From NCBI GenBank assembly GCA_003344405.1, contig NOWV01000281.1, forward strand, positions 1 to 64,000: a stretch of DNA of 64,000 nt, given 5' to 3'. The notes under the pieces were generated by a model. The model was given only the letters and a program-made list of their open reading frames with translations, did no database searches and was not told the origin of the DNA. Positions 37,301 to 51,299 of this stretch are shown one piece after another (the first letter of the stretch is position 1; each line of letters opens with the position of its first letter). The translations under genes and the position numbers were made by a program. The stretch is from Trichoplax sp. H2 (lineage: Eukaryota; Placozoa; Uniplacotomia; Trichoplacea).

Positions 37301-40300
37301 TAAAATCATTATTTAAAATTGCTTAAATATCACTTAATTTATTTGATCACCCTATGGAATTATATGAGATGTGATCACGATTTTATATAGAGCTATGGCA
37401 TGTACTTTTTCTACACAATAAATTTAAATTATCGACATATCTTGATATTAATGTTATTGACTGTTCCTATTATCATATCAGGAATAACTTATAAGAAAGA
37501 TGCGAATAATACTATTAATTAATACTGTATGGCAAAGTGGAGGATAAATTATGCAATAAAAAATATCTAATACAGTTTAAAATAACAGAAGACTTAAACT
37601 ATCATTTACTACCTTTAACTTACATGTTAGGAGTTTGAGCTTTACCATTGGTTGTAGAACATGTTGATGAAGTAGAACCATCGATACACTGATCAACTTT
37701 CAATTCTCCGTACTAATTATTAAGAATAAACGTTAGCAACTATTTAACGTGTAAAGTCAAGAAAAAATTTAACTCTACGTCATAGCTGCGATTTCAAATA
37801 GTAGGGAATCATACAATCTAAGCTTTGCTTATATATCGCATTCCGACTGTGCTAGTTGATACCATTCTTTTTATTAACATTGCGACAAACTGAAATAATT
37901 TGTTGGCTAGTGATACATATACATAGGAAAATTATTAAAATTATAAGTTTATACCGTACCAAATAAATTAACTTAGACTACTCTAATTATTATTAATATT
38001 TCATCAAAATTATACGATTATTGGCTAGCATCAAAATGTAATCGGTAATAAGAAAGATCAACTATAAAGTAAAGTAAAAACAGCTATGCTACTGTAAATA
38101 GTAAAATGGTATTAAAATTATACGATTTATTAGCTGGCATAAAAAATTATGTTTAAAAATTCTAATCATTAAATAAAACAGCTACTTCTACCGTAACTAT
38201 TACTCTAAATTGGTACACCAATCTTAGTTTTGTAAAGGAAAGAGATTTCGATCGTGATGCAATACTTGGTAAAAATTTTAAACTATAAAAAATAGCATCT
38301 ACAGAGCGGTTTCTAAACCATTTTGACTTACCAAACCTATTCTGTGAGCTCTAATTCGATGCCAAAGACCATCATTAACAACCGTATTTGCTGTAAGCTT
38401 GGCTGTATTACCGTTTTCAAGAGAAAATGCAAATTGAACTTTACCTTGGATAATTTGGATAACTAAATAGTCGCTATTTTGCGCTGAATACGTATACAGC
38501 AGTAACCCATTGCTTTGCAAGGTAGAAAATGAAATAGAAATAGTAGTAGTTGCAGGCTGTTGGCTAATCATGCTAGTTGGTAGCATGCCATAAGAAAGTG
38601 ATTGAAATCCCATGCTATGATGTTGACATCGATCACCATGAGTTCCAAATGTACATTGGCATCGAAACCAATCACCAAGAAGGAAACAAGTCCCGCCATT
38701 ATAGCAAGGATTAGGAGAACAACTACTAAATTGAGATGCTACGTTAACGTGAAGTATGGCTGAAGTCGATTTTGCAAGAGGACCAATTCCATCTTGAGCA
38801 ATAACTACAAGTTGATATTGTTGAATGATGGTAAAATTAAACCGCACAACATAAGTAATTTGGCCAGTAGTTGAATCAATACTGAAATGATTGGATATAG
38901 CATTACTAACTAATTTATAGCTTAGAATACTATTTGGTACTCGATCTGCATCAGTTGCTTTGACAGTAACAACCGATGATCCTGTTGGTGTAGTCGAGGT
39001 AAGAGTAATAGTATAAGAGGATGGATCAAAAATTGGTTTGTTATCGTTGATATCTGTTACAACAACGTAAACGATGATTGTCGTATTTAAAACAGGGCTT
39101 CCACTATCCATGGCTAATATAGTTAGATTATAGTGGGAGGTTTTTTCACGATCTAACTCTTTCGCGATGGAAATGCGGCCATTTTGATCAATCTTAAAAA
39201 CGCCTTGGGAATTACTTTGTGATGCTATGCGATATCGAATTTGACTATCTGGACCAGTATCATTATCCTGAGCAGAAACTGACGTTAAGACAGTAGTTAC
39301 AGTAGCATTCTCAGCAATATAGATAGGTGTTTTTGGATAAGTTATAAACTGAGGTTGATAATGATTGACTCGGATAATATGAATAGTCAAATTTAGCTTG
39401 GATGATGGCGTAATAGGCCAATTGATATTAGCATCTTCAGCTAATATTGTAATCCAATAAGTATTGGTAGTAATAGGCCTCGTAGTTAACGATTTAGCCA
39501 AGGTAACATTGCCATCGCTGGTAATTGTAAATCGGCCTTGAGCATCATTTAACAACTGATAGATAGTTTTAGCATTAGAGCCTGTATCGTGATCGAGAGC
39601 TCGAGCGCTATAAACTATATTACCCACTTGAATTTGTTCGTTAATGTTGATGCTAGCATGAGATGATGTAAATTTAGGGCCATGATCATTAATATCATCC
39701 ACGATAATTATAGCCTGAGTTTGGTTGGTTTGGCTTAGCTGTTGTTGATGAGCAACAGTAATAACAAGTGTATAACTAGGCCATTTTTCGCGATCTAATA
39801 ATCGATGAACAGTGATAATTCCAGTTGTTGAATTGATTTGAAAGGATGAATTAATATTACCAGCAGCAATCTGATATGTTAATGTTGCATTAATATCGGC
39901 TGTACTTCCTTGAATTTGGCCTACAACAGTACCAATAGTTGCATTTTCAATTACTCGATAATTGTACTGGTTGTGTTGAAAGTAAACTGGACTATCGCTA
40001 ACATCTAAGATAGTTACAAGGACAGTTGCAGGTGTTGTTGATTTTAATCCTAAACCATCCATAGCATCAATTATGAGCGTATAACTTGTACTTCCTTGGC
40101 TATCTTCTCGATCTAATACTTTACCAGTCATAACAGCACCCGATGTTGTATTAATTTTGAAACGATTTTGATAATTATTTCTAATTTGGTATCGAATTTG
40201 ACTATGAATAGTGTTATTTGCATCTTGATCGTAAGCATAAACTCTAGTTAAATAAGTATCACTAGGTTGATTTTCTTCAATCTTGGTTGAATAATGTTGT

Positions 40301-42339
40301 GGTTGAAAAATTGGCCGATGATCATTGCTATCGGTTACTGTAATAATAACTTGCGTTGTCGATGTAATTGTCGGTTGATTATTTCTATTTTCAGCATAAA
40401 CTGTTAAGGTATAGCTTGCGATGGATTCACGATCGATCGTTGATTTCAAAGTTAATACTCCAGTTAGTGTATCAAGTTGAAATGGAACAGCTGATTCAAC
40501 CAGATGATAGTATAGAGGTAGATTTTGACTTCCTTGCGATAGCGTTGCATAGACAGTTAAGATATAGGTCGATGGCTGGCTTGATTCATTAACTTGTCCT
40601 TGATATTGGGTAGCATTAAATACTGGTAATGGAATAGTAGAAGGATCGACAACAGAAATAGTGACTTGAGAGGTAGCTGAATATCGCTCCGATGTTGCAT
40701 TTTCAGTCGCATCGATTGTTAATTTTCGCACTTGGCCAATTTGCAAAGGGACATTGGATGATTTATTCATTAAGATATTACCCTGCTGATCGATTTGAAA
40801 AGCAAAATCGTTATTGCCAGTTAAGATCTGATATTGTAATTGACTATTGCTACCAGTATCATTATCGTAAGCTAACGTTCGTAGGACAAATACTCCACCA
40901 CGACTATTTTGAGGTAGAAGAGCAGAATATTCAGAACGTTGAAAATGGGGTTGATGATCATTATCATCAGTGACTTGGATGGTTAATATCCCACTAGACA
41001 TAATATTGGGATGTTTACTATCTGTAGCGTTAATGGTTAATTGATACTGGCTGATATTTTCCCGATCTAATGGTTTAACGTTAATCACCAAGGCAGGATT
41101 TTCTCGAGCATCTAATTGGAAAACCTGGCCAATATTACCAGCAGTAATATTGACATGGACAGGTCCTTCTACATCTGCTTGGTTATAAATAGTTGTCACA
41201 AAGGCAACTAAGGCTCTATCCACACTATTCTCAGGGACATAAGCAATCGATCCTGATGGAAAAGGTTGAATATTTAATGTAATAGCATTGGGATTAATGA
41301 CTTTAATGCTGACGATCGTTTGTTGAGTATTGCTCGGTTGGCCATGATCGCTAGCAGTCACGGCGATAGTATACGATGTTTGTGTTGGCTGGCGTCGAAG
41401 AGTAATGGCACCTGTGGTAGCATTGATGTTAAAATCATTTTGTACTGTCTTAAAGGCATAACTAACTAGACCAAATTGGCCATCATCACTATCTTCAGCA
41501 TGAACAGTTACGATTAAAGTGCCAATCGATGCTGTAGAGAGAATATCTCCTTGATAGGAAGCTTGTTGAAATTTTGGTGCATTATCGTTAATATCTAAAA
41601 CATAAACATCTAATCGTGTATAACCGACATATTGATTTTTTTGGCTATCGGTTGCTGAAATGTTGATTGCATAATACGATTGTTGTTCTCGATCGAATTT
41701 CTTGATCAGTTGGAGATATAAAACATCACCTTTGGTAATTAAGTTAAAGTGGCCAGTTTCATTGCCAGAGACGATATGATAGAGGATAGCACCATGATCT
41801 GGATCAGCATCGCTAGCTTGGCCAATATGATAATCGGCACCGACATTGGCACTTTCTGAGATATTGACGATATAGCGAGAAGATGGAAATCGTGGAGGAT
41901 TATCGTTGACATCGAGGACACGGATGTTAATATCGAATATTTGATCTGCACCACTTGAACCGCTACAATATCGAGCAATTTTCAAGGTGATGCTCGAGGT
42001 GGCTATATTTTCTCGATCAATACTACGATTGGTAATTAAGCAGCCATTGCTGGTGTCGCTAAATCGGAAATAACTAGCATAACTGCTACTTTGTTGGTTA
42101 ATGGCATAATTGCAATTAGTTCGAGCATCGCCAATGCAGCCAATGGCTTGATTTTGAGCACTTCCATCGGTAACATTAAATGAAGTAACGACTTGGGCTA
42201 AACTGCTGTGATGATGCCCACAACTGGTTAAAAGGATGAATAAATAAAAGAGTTTTATGACCAATGGAATAGTTTGACTATGGATTGGACGATAGCCACC
42301 GGATTGTGGTAAGAAAGGAATTGATATTTTTATTGCCAT
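34345..42339 (-). CDS. Large cadherin with EGF and laminin-G modules (Fat-like or type III cadherin)
   Basis: Five exons on the minus strand: 42339-38332, 37712-37624, 37278-36977, 36729-36494 and 36393-34345 (stop). Intron phases are 0, 2, 1, 0 and the product is 2227 residues. It starts with a hydrophobic signal segment (about 24-40). Eleven cadherin repeats follow (about 50-1200), with calcium motifs such as DVNDNPPRF, DINDNAPKF and DREN; several repeats have decayed motifs (VINPNAI, VVDPSTI, RVNHYQPQF). Then come EGF (1207-1238), LamG (1240-1430), EGF (1433-1467), LamG (1468-1650), three EGF-like units (about 1680-1772), a membrane span (1781-1807) with stop-transfer KKERRRRRRKSKK, and a 420-residue Ser/Asn/His-rich tail ending AEYV. 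It should be a calcium-dependent adhesion receptor at the cell surface. The EGF-LamG-EGF-LamG order is shared by FAT4-type and invertebrate classical cadherins. I cannot see a clear beta-catenin site, so I lean to Fat-like with a reduced repeat number. Confidence 0.92.
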
Positions 42340-43139
42340 ATTAGAATTCCAAAAGAGGATAAATTAATAAAAAGAATAGAGTGATGGGTAAAAGATGATT
42401 CCAATTCAAGATGGAGAAGACGACGTAAATATCGGCTTAAATAAGAAAAAACAAAAAATGGCGTACAGAGGGTTGAAATAGTAAAGGATTTCTTTATTTC
42501 TTGGCAGTTAGTGTAGAATAGATCTGGATTACTGTACCATGAAAGAAATATTGATCCTTGACCGTTATTTTTACGGAATATTGTCTGGGGGGAAAATGAT
42601 GAGAAAACTAACGTTAGTCGATTTGAATGAGGGACAAGTATGCTCCATGTCCATCGATTGAAGAATTTTATTGAGTAATTGGATTACCTTTCTATATCGT
42701 TGTCTTCAATTTCTTTTAACAAGATGCCGATGAGAAGCAATTGAAAAGCCCGTACTATTCTTTAACATCAAATGGATTGCGTGATTGACTAGTAATAGCC
42801 AATTCAATTAATGCAGCGATTTTTTGCGGTACAATTGCAAGTAATCGATTCTCTACAACCACAAATGGAACAACGATCAAAGGTTAGATGGGCAATAATC
42901 AACGATGGATTAATGGGCTAATTTTCTTATTGAAATCAATTTCACTAATTGCTTGTTAAAGTAGAGTAGTACTTCAAAATTGATGGCTACCACGCTTGAT
43001 CAATAGGATTGATTAGAAATATAAGAAAAAGGAGAAAGCTGTTTAACTACACATTGAATCGCTGCAAGAGTTTGTGTTGCTAAAGAGTTAGAAAAGAAAA
43101 TTGGTTAACTGTAGTTTTACTGACTTACCGATTGACTTT
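42340..43139 (-). other. Probable spliced 5' leader of the cadherin gene
   Basis: On the minus strand a strong acceptor (pyrimidine-rich, ending TTTAAG) opens at 42435, 96 bases before the ATG. A strong donor GTAAGT lies at 43138-43133. Together they predict a non-coding exon ending at 43139 and an intron of about 700 bases. An in-frame TAA about 25 bases before the ATG supports 42339 as the start. This is inferred from splice signals only. Confidence 0.4.
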
Positions 43140-46100
43140 GAAAGGAAGTATCGTGGAGTTGAAATTCTTCTTTTTCACTAATGGCCAAGATTGGCGTTGT
43201 TGTAGTAAGCAAAGCTTTTGATGCTGGCCGGCTTGTTGAATAAACTACGATCGAATTGGAAATGATTTCTAACTGGACGAATGGATTTGTTACAGCAAAT
43301 TAACAGTTAAATTTCATTTTCGTTAATGATTTGGATAAAATAATGAATTGTAATCTATTTCCTGAATGAAATGAAGACTTTAAAGTATACAATATTGCTA
43401 CAATGTTCTTTCTGGCTTGAATAGAAATTTTGTGAGGATTTTCCTTCTTTGAAAGAATAGAGACTTGAACTTGGATTACTACAATTTTTTTTTCTTGACT
43501 AAGTCGTTGAAAACCAAGGTTAACCACTACAATTTAACTACTACGTGTAAAAATGAATATTTTTCCCCCTTTTCCTTTCAACAATGGATAAGAAAAATTG
43601 AAGAAAAGGTGATAATCCAAAGATGGACTGTTACGAGTTTAAACCATACCATGCCGCCATCGTAATGCGACTATGGTTTGGAGAAAAAAAGAGAGGAGAT
43701 GGTTGTAAGCTGTGTAGTAATAGTTGAAGTAGTTTCTGCTTAGGACTAAATTAGAAGTAGAAAGAAGAGTAGATAAGGATAATATTGAAGGATTGGACGA
43801 CTTCAATTAGCCCTCATTAGGGCCAAATGGACAAGTAATCAATCGACAAGCGATTCCTCTTTCTTCTTGGATGAGCAATAGAGAATAGAAGGCAAGAGAC
43901 GCTGTATTTATTAATAACCAGTAAATGGGTCTTGTCTCGGATAATATTGACTAACTAAAGATTAAAAGGCTGTCAATTCTTTCTTTCAATAATTAGAATA
44001 GAGATAGGTAATGGCTTTTTCTTTTTACTTCATTGAGACAGCAGTATAGAGTTGCTAGAAGCCACCAAGAGTTGAACCATGTTTTGTATCCGGTGCGTCG
44101 ATAAAAGTAGAAATTAACTTTAGGCGTAATTTTTTTTTTTTCTTCTCCTGCCTTTCTCTCTCTTCTTTAATTTAACGATGTCTGTCTTTTGCTAACATTC
44201 AATATTATTTCAATATCATTACCAGAGGCATTAATAAATGTAACGTTGATAATATTGAAAATAGGAGGAAAAAAGAAGAATGTAGCTAATACTATTGGAA
44301 GAGACACATTCAAAACGCGTAATTTCAAGCTAATTAAATAATAAGAGAGTAAGAATAAGAATAAAGAAATAAAACAGAAATAACTTGGAGTTAATGGTGA
44401 TTACTGTCCAAAGATTGAAATAGTATTGAAAAGATGATTGGACAATATGTTTTAGACGGTTTAATCCAATTGTAGATAGAAGAGACTCGTTGGATATGCA
44501 GTCAGAAAAAAATAGCAATGGCGTCTAAATCAACACAATTGGTAAGTAATGAGTGAGTAAGAGAGGAGATGCTAATGGAATAATTTAATTCAATATTATG
44601 CCAATCAGGACAGTATTCAACACATTCTTGGCTGAGGAAACTGTCAGGTTAGACACTTACTACAAGTCCTTTAGCCTAGTCTAGTTATTCTTCTACGGAG
44701 AAAAGATCGCGCAAACATCCACTCTCATCTCCTACAGGCTTCTTTTCTTTCCCTTATTGTCAATAAAATTATAATCAATATGGAAAAGGAGGAAAGAACA
44801 ATGGCTAACCTTGGCTCAAGTTAAACAAAAGTTGGAGGAAGAATAAGAAAGAGAGCGGGGGTAAAGGAAGGAGAGAATGGAGGATGAATTTCAAAGTCTG
44901 ATTTGGCTTTAGACCACCTTGGGTTAACATTGTCTACCTACAGAGAACATGGCTACTGATTGCAATGGCAAATTGGCAAGCAACACCTTCATCTTCTAAG
45001 TAGACCTCCTGGTGATTTCATGATTGCTTGAATGATATGGTCCATGTCATTTTAGCAAAATAAGAAGTAATTTCAATTCAATTCTGAAGTAGACAACCCT
45101 TCTAATGACATTGTTTATGAAATATACCCTTATCCTTGCCGCTCAACCATGAGCAAGGAGGGCAGCAAGCATAATAACTCGATTACGCCATCGTATAACG
45201 AAGAATCCCTTTCTCGATGCTGGTATCCAAGGGATATTATCTAGGCAAAGATTAGCCTTGCCATGTTGTAATTGATTTTATTCCTTCAAGGGTTTGTTAT
45301 CGGAATTGAAAGATGAATGGATCAAGGATAATTTCATCCTTACTATTTATCCTTCTACTCATCTTTTCTACCTATCTTTTCTACTAAAATTTTCATCAAC
45401 AATTGCCATGTTGAGTGAGAAGAATGAATTCAAAAAGGAGAGAGAAAGTGGTATTCTTATTTATTACCGCTTGAATCATTTCTCTCTTGCTTTATGAAAG
45501 TTGGATCGTATGAGTCATGACTCAGAAAATAAGGGAATGAATATAAATGGATCCTACTGATCGATGGTTTTTGCTTTCAGCTAGCAGGGAAATGAGAGAT
45601 GATGGAAGGGTTTGTATCACGTTAAGCTGGTTTCATTCTTTTCTAGGAAAGGATTATCTTGTTGTGACATGGAAAGTCGACATGGAATATCAACATGTAG
45701 CTTGTATTGTAGGCTACAATAATCCCTAGCTAGCCCAATAACTACTATTTCATTGGACTACAACTACAAAAATACTACAATGCTATTAATGATGGAGAAC
45801 ATGGCAATCCATAGGCAATCTTTTTTATATAGAACTAGAAAAATCGTTCAGGTAGACCTCAATTGCATCTTGCTACCGTAAGGAAGGAGAAACATTGAAA
45901 TGGCTTACTATCAACAGAGAGTAGAAATGGATACTCATATTATTTTTGTCTCTCTCCTCTTGTACATAGACATCATTATGTATATATACACTGAGCGTCT
46001 TGTTTCATCAATATTGCCGAATATTGTCTTGGTTGACTGTTGATCCATTCTGTCTCAAGATGAGGGAAAGAACAAAAGTATTAGCAGCAAAACTAAGCAA

Positions 46101-46497
46101 ATACAATCGTTATGGCCGTTAGAATCTGTTCTGACTGGTTGATGGAAATCAATCCGATGAATAATGGATAAATAATCTTATTGATACCGGCGATCGATTA
46201 TTAATAGACTGTAGAAAGGATCAATTGAAATAGACGTCATAAGATGGCAACAATCAATCCCTTAGCAATGGCTTGCTACAGTTGACATTTCCATTTCAAT
46301 TATAGCGGAATCAAAATGTCAAATGTGCTGCATGATGGATTAAGACAAAAACATTTTCATCCTTCATGTTAATTTATTCTTTTGTCCATGTATTCAAATG
46401 CGACCACCCATCTCCATCATTTCGTTGGAATGTCTTTCTATTTGCGATTATAATTGACTAAATAAATAAATAAATAGAAATAGACGGAAGAGAGAAA
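43140..46497. other. Upstream region of the cadherin gene, no gene seen
   Basis: Contains several purine-rich tracts but no supported exon. The frames at 43465, 44330, 45294 and 45547 are short, isolated and without splice context. The cadherin promoter may lie in the left part. Confidence 0.4.
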
Positions 46498-46552
46498 GAG
46501 ATGAATCAGCATGGTCCATATTGAATAGCCATCGTTCCCACACTCTCTTCGT
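46498..46552. repeat. Dispersed direct repeat, copy 1
   Basis: gagatgaatcagcatggtcc and the following catattgaa, then a cccacactc word, recur at 47662-47715 with a few substitutions. The preceding bases also share (a)gaaagag-type sequence. Confidence 0.65.
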
Positions 46553-46859
46553 CATCCTTACTATCTTGCTGTGTAGCCACTAATTACTCTATCGTAGCCC
46601 ATACAAATTGTGGTTTTCCAGTATTAGTGCCATAAATGGAGGAGAAATGCAATCGTTGTGCCTTCTATGCGATCGGCATCTATCAATCATTACCTTCATC
46701 CATATACATCACGGAAACCTTAAAGTCGGTCCTACTATCGGATAAGTTTGCTATCATGCAGTAGAAATGGAAGGCCAGTACAAATGAATACTCGTAGAAC
46801 ACAACAAGGGATAAATGGATCGCTTTGTATTACCTGCTTGGTTGATGAGAGACAAATAT

Positions 46860-47310
46860 TCTCACCATTGGATTAGTCATCCCATAGGATTAACAGATTG
46901 AATGCTCAATATAGCGATGAGTAAAATAGAGTACTGTAGTTCCTACTTAAAATAACACGGAGAAAGGCGTAAATTCTACTATTGTCGGTTGTAGATTGAT
47001 TCTTTCTCACATTGGATTGGTCGCTGATAAGTACCGTAGCAACTTAAAGATCTAAAAGGTACTAAGAAATAGGATCATCAACATGATCTACTCTTGTCGA
47101 TGGCAGACCGGTATTGCTCGTTTTGGATTCGTCATCCATAGATGGTAGCTTGAATATTTCAACTAGGGCTACCTTGCATTCAGGAGCAAATGGCGCAGTC
47201 CCTGCTTAAATTAACACCGAAAAAGCATTCATCTGAATCTCCAAAGATGGTTTATTATATAGAATGATCTTCTTACATTGGGGTAGTCAACTATAAGGAA
47301 TAGCTTCAAT
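46860..47310. repeat. Degenerate tandem array, about four units of 110-156 bp
   Basis: A word resembling attggattagtcatccatag recurs near 46867, 47011, 47121 and 47277. It is followed by a related tagcttgaat word, and cttaaa(a/t)taacac(g/c)ga lies between some units. Divergence is high, so the unit borders are uncertain. Confidence 0.5.
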
Positions 47311-47661
47311 ACTATCAAAATCGGGGCTAATGGACATAGCATAGATACATTAGACAGGTTCAAGAGACAAAAATCAATTGATAAGATGGATAAGAAAGAG
47401 TGATATTTCTCTAACTAGGTTGAATATGCTAGAAAATATCTTTTTCCTAGGCAAATTAGTTATATAAACTAACTACCGTAGTAAAATAGTCAAGGTTGAA
47501 AGGGTGCTTTGCTTAGGACAGGAATCAATGTTATTTTATTCAAGAATACTATTTCTTATACCCGGCAAATCTTTCATAAGATAGATAAAGTTTCAACATG
47601 GGTTGCGATAGAAAGAAGATAAAAAGTTACTCTCAGTAGATAATAAGGGTAATGAGAAAAA

Positions 47662-47715
47662 GAGACGAATCAGCATGATCCATATTGAAAAAGAAAATTT
47701 CCCACACTCGATTGG
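47662..47715. repeat. Dispersed direct repeat, copy 2
   Basis: Second copy of 46498-46552, about 1.16 kb downstream in the same orientation. Confidence 0.65.
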
Positions 47716-48729
47716 CCACCCCCTCGGGTCCGCTCTACAGTATCTTAACTAACATCGCAAATAAGTCGTAAACTCGCATAATATGCTATCTCATTAACGG
47801 ATTGAGGCCACGTGATGGAGAGGAAAAGGAAATTAAATAAATTTAACGAAGGATAAAGGTCATTTAGTGGTTCTAGTTTCAATCGTACAGTAGTAGAAAG
47901 TAGCTGGTAGTCGCGGAAGTATTCGATGTAAAAGCTAGCCCTTAAAATACCACTTGTGTAAGGACAAAACAGCAGTCAATATGGCACGATATTAATAATC
48001 TGGTAACCTGCTTGTTATCTATCAATAAACATATCTTGAATAATGGAAAGCCAGAGATTACACTAGATAATCTACAATCTAGATTACTACGACGCTGTTG
48101 GAGTAAAACACAGTTTAATTAAAAACAATAAAATAGGATTGCATTGAAAAGAATTATTAAGGAATGTTGATCGAGGAGGCACATTATCCATTTCACTAAA
48201 AGAAATAGTGTACAAGGGCAAAAGTCGGGCATAAGTGACTAACCAAGAGGGCTGATGGAGTAATATCGAGAAGAATACTAGAGTTAGGATGAGACTTGAG
48301 AATTCAAGACGAAAAGGGATAGATTGCAGTTCAATAAGTGAATGTGTGAATAAACTCGAATAGGATAATCTAGAACTAAAGCGATTGAGTCTTTTATTTT
48401 TCTAGCCGATTGAACAAAACAGAAGGATTCTTATCTACTGCAACATTAAATCATTATTCCGTAGTAAGGATTAAAATAAAGAATTAAGTCATGATACAGT
48501 CATTAAACTGTAGTGTTTGACCAACATAAAGATCTATGAGTAAATTTAAATGAATGAATACTAGGATAACTTCAAGGCTAATCAATCCGTGGTAAAAGAG
48601 TTTCAATGATAGCGAAACATTATGCCTCATTATGCTCATATTTCCTTGCTAATTCAACAAAATTAATGTACGAATATCAATAACAATCGGATATTGTAGC
48701 AAGGTAAAATAATTATTCACTACCATAGG
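47716..48729. other. Intergenic, nothing recognised
   Basis: AT-rich DNA without exon-like sequence or an obvious repeat. Confidence 0.4.
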
Positions 48730-49090
48730 CAACAGAACTACTGTAACCTAAATTCATATACTAGTATCTGCGTCAATAATATAACAAGGGAAAATAAATA
48801 TCCTCTTTCATAGTCAAGCTAGTTTCAAATACTAGTATTTGTATCAATAATTATACTACAGCAAGAATAAAATAAATATCCATTTTCATAGTCAATTGAG
48901 TTACTGTAACCCAATTTTGAACGAGAGTTTCCGCATCAATAGTATTGTGATGGTAAAATAAATATCCACTTCCATGGTCAATAGAGCTACTATAACCTAA
49001 TTTCAAATACTAGTATCTGCATCAATAATAGGGCAAGGATTAAATAACTATCGACTTCCATGGTCAACAGAGCTAGTGTAACCCTATTTC
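48730..49090. repeat. Tandem array, four to five units of 71-92 bp
   Basis: The block actagtatctgcatcaataa recurs near 48761, 48832, 48924 (diverged) and 49010. Each copy is followed by a gcaagg...aaaataaatatcc stretch, a cttccatggtcaa word and a gagctactgtaaccta word. A final partial copy ends near 49090. It is non-coding. Confidence 0.8.
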
Positions 49091-51299
49091 AAGCGCAAGA
49101 ACAGGATCACTAAAGACCCAAAGATAAATGAGCGCGGCTATCAAATTATATTATTAATATTGGCAAAACATCAACTGTGGTATGCATGTCTATTCTTAGC
49201 TGAAAAATAAACAATTCTATGCCATCTCAAATCATTCTATTGATCAAGGTAATGAAATAAGACAACTCCAATGAATTCAGGTAATAGATACCCATGGTGT
49301 CCGTTAAAAGCGTTTTGTTAATAAAATCAACTTTTAGCCCCTGTTGATCGATCAATCTCGTTGGCGATATTTGATCATGCTGGCATGATCTCAACGATAG
49401 TATGCATCTATCGATAAAATAATGGACTGTTTATAATGATGATTAAGCACTGCTAGCAATAAAACAACCAATTCTCTGTCTACAAACCATTAAAGTATTA
49501 AGCAATTACGAGAAAAATTAAAAATTTTATGAGAAGAGATCCTGTAGAACTACTCTATCTATTCCTAACGGCTCTCGTTGCTATAACGAAGACCTAATTC
49601 AACGGCTGGATATAATAAAAATGTGTTTGAGAGTGTTGGCAAAGTATTATAGTAAGAGTCCATACAGTGGAGGGTAATATTGTTGCTCTTCTTAATAGAA
49701 ATCTTTGTCGTGATTACCTTTAAGAATACAATTGATGAATGAAAGGATATTGTTTATTTATTCAAAATTTTAAAATATTCAAATTGGGCAATTAGCTGAT
49801 GGAATGTGACAAAATTATTGTCACTTAAGGTCAGTATAGAAAGAGTTTCCTGCTTCCCGAATCATCTTCCGCCACCCCATTAAGTACAGGCCAATTATCA
49901 AGACAATCCGTTCAATCCAAATGATGACCAAGTACACGAATTAAGCAGAGTTATGCTTGCTTTCCAATGACCAGGACGTATAACTTTTCTGTAACATAGA
50001 TAGGACAAAACTCCATTTGGATTTGGCAATGTTTTTTGTTCTAATATCTATTTTTTGATACATTAGTAATTCAACCTTGATCTAAAGCTACATTGCTTCT
50101 ATTCTTCAACATAGTATAAATGTCCTACTGCTATTAAATATGGAGTCGTGGACCAATAGCTATCTAACATTTTCTCTACATCTATATTAAACTTATTCCA
50201 GGCCGATGTACAATTTAAAAGATAATTTTTGAGAGAAATAGATCACAGATTAGGTACAAGTATATTTAGAAAATTCGTTTACTCGTCTATCATGATAAAT
50301 GGATAGAAAGTAGTAGTGGTAAAAGTATCTTTTGTAAAAATCGTAGACAAGTTTTAAAATTAACAGAAATAATTAGTTCTTGTCTTGCTTGTATATTATG
50401 CTCTTGCATACTATCAGTAAAAAGGAGAATAGATTAGAAAGAAAGCCGGTTACTGATCAAACAGACACTCGATAATAATCGTGCAGATAGAACTTAATGG
50501 GATGATAGATGAATTACTAATTAAGAATGGCGACAGCCTCATGGGATGCAAATTATCTTTTAACATTACCACCTAGACTATTGAATGGTAAATTAGACTC
50601 GGATCCTATAGCTCTTGTAATATAAATTAAATAAATCAGAACGACAATTGAAGTAAATTATTCCTCATGATATGGACTTTTTATTCAATCGCATGACCTA
50701 TAATGCATCAGCAGGTTATAGAATCTTAAAATGCTTAGGAAGTTTGGCAAGAAATTAGCCTTTAATAGTAGCATAAGTGAAGCTGTAGAGATTTATGAAC
50801 TATGCAATACAAACGGCAATTGTTGAGATATCAAACTTCTAAATTGCTACACTTCCTAAATTAACTTGAATCTATTCTAATGATATGTATATCTACGTGA
50901 TTAATAAGAGTTTAAAAGTTAAAACTATGCGAATATAGTCCATGCCGATGTTTTAAGTAATATATATATATATATATATATATAACACAACAGTATAAGA
51001 TTACATATTTTCCAATTAGAAATAATTAACTAAAAAATTTCCATATTGTCTCTTTATTTGGCTCTTTTAGACAATTTACTAAAGCAATACAGCGAAGTAT
51101 AATTATAAGATTCTGTAACTTTCTTCAAAAATAATCTATTAAAAATTTTATTTATGTTATATCATTTTCATGGTAAGTTAATGTTTATGCTGTACAGTTA
51201 AATAAAACTATTAGATTGCAACCCTATTCCTAGCCTTTATCTATTAAAGATTTAAATCATTTAACATTCTACCATAAATCAAAATATCTTAATACTGGC
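49091..51299. other. Intergenic, with a (TA)n microsatellite
   Basis: No gene was seen. An uninterrupted TA dinucleotide run of about 12 units lies at 50960-50984. The rest is AT-rich with stops in all frames. Confidence 0.45.

Noticed and set aside
45547-45729. 60-codon plus-strand ORF starting MDPTDRWFLLSAS behind a TATA-like word
   Set aside because: It is isolated, belongs to no family, has no poly(A) signal near it, and chance frames of this size are expected in 15 kb.
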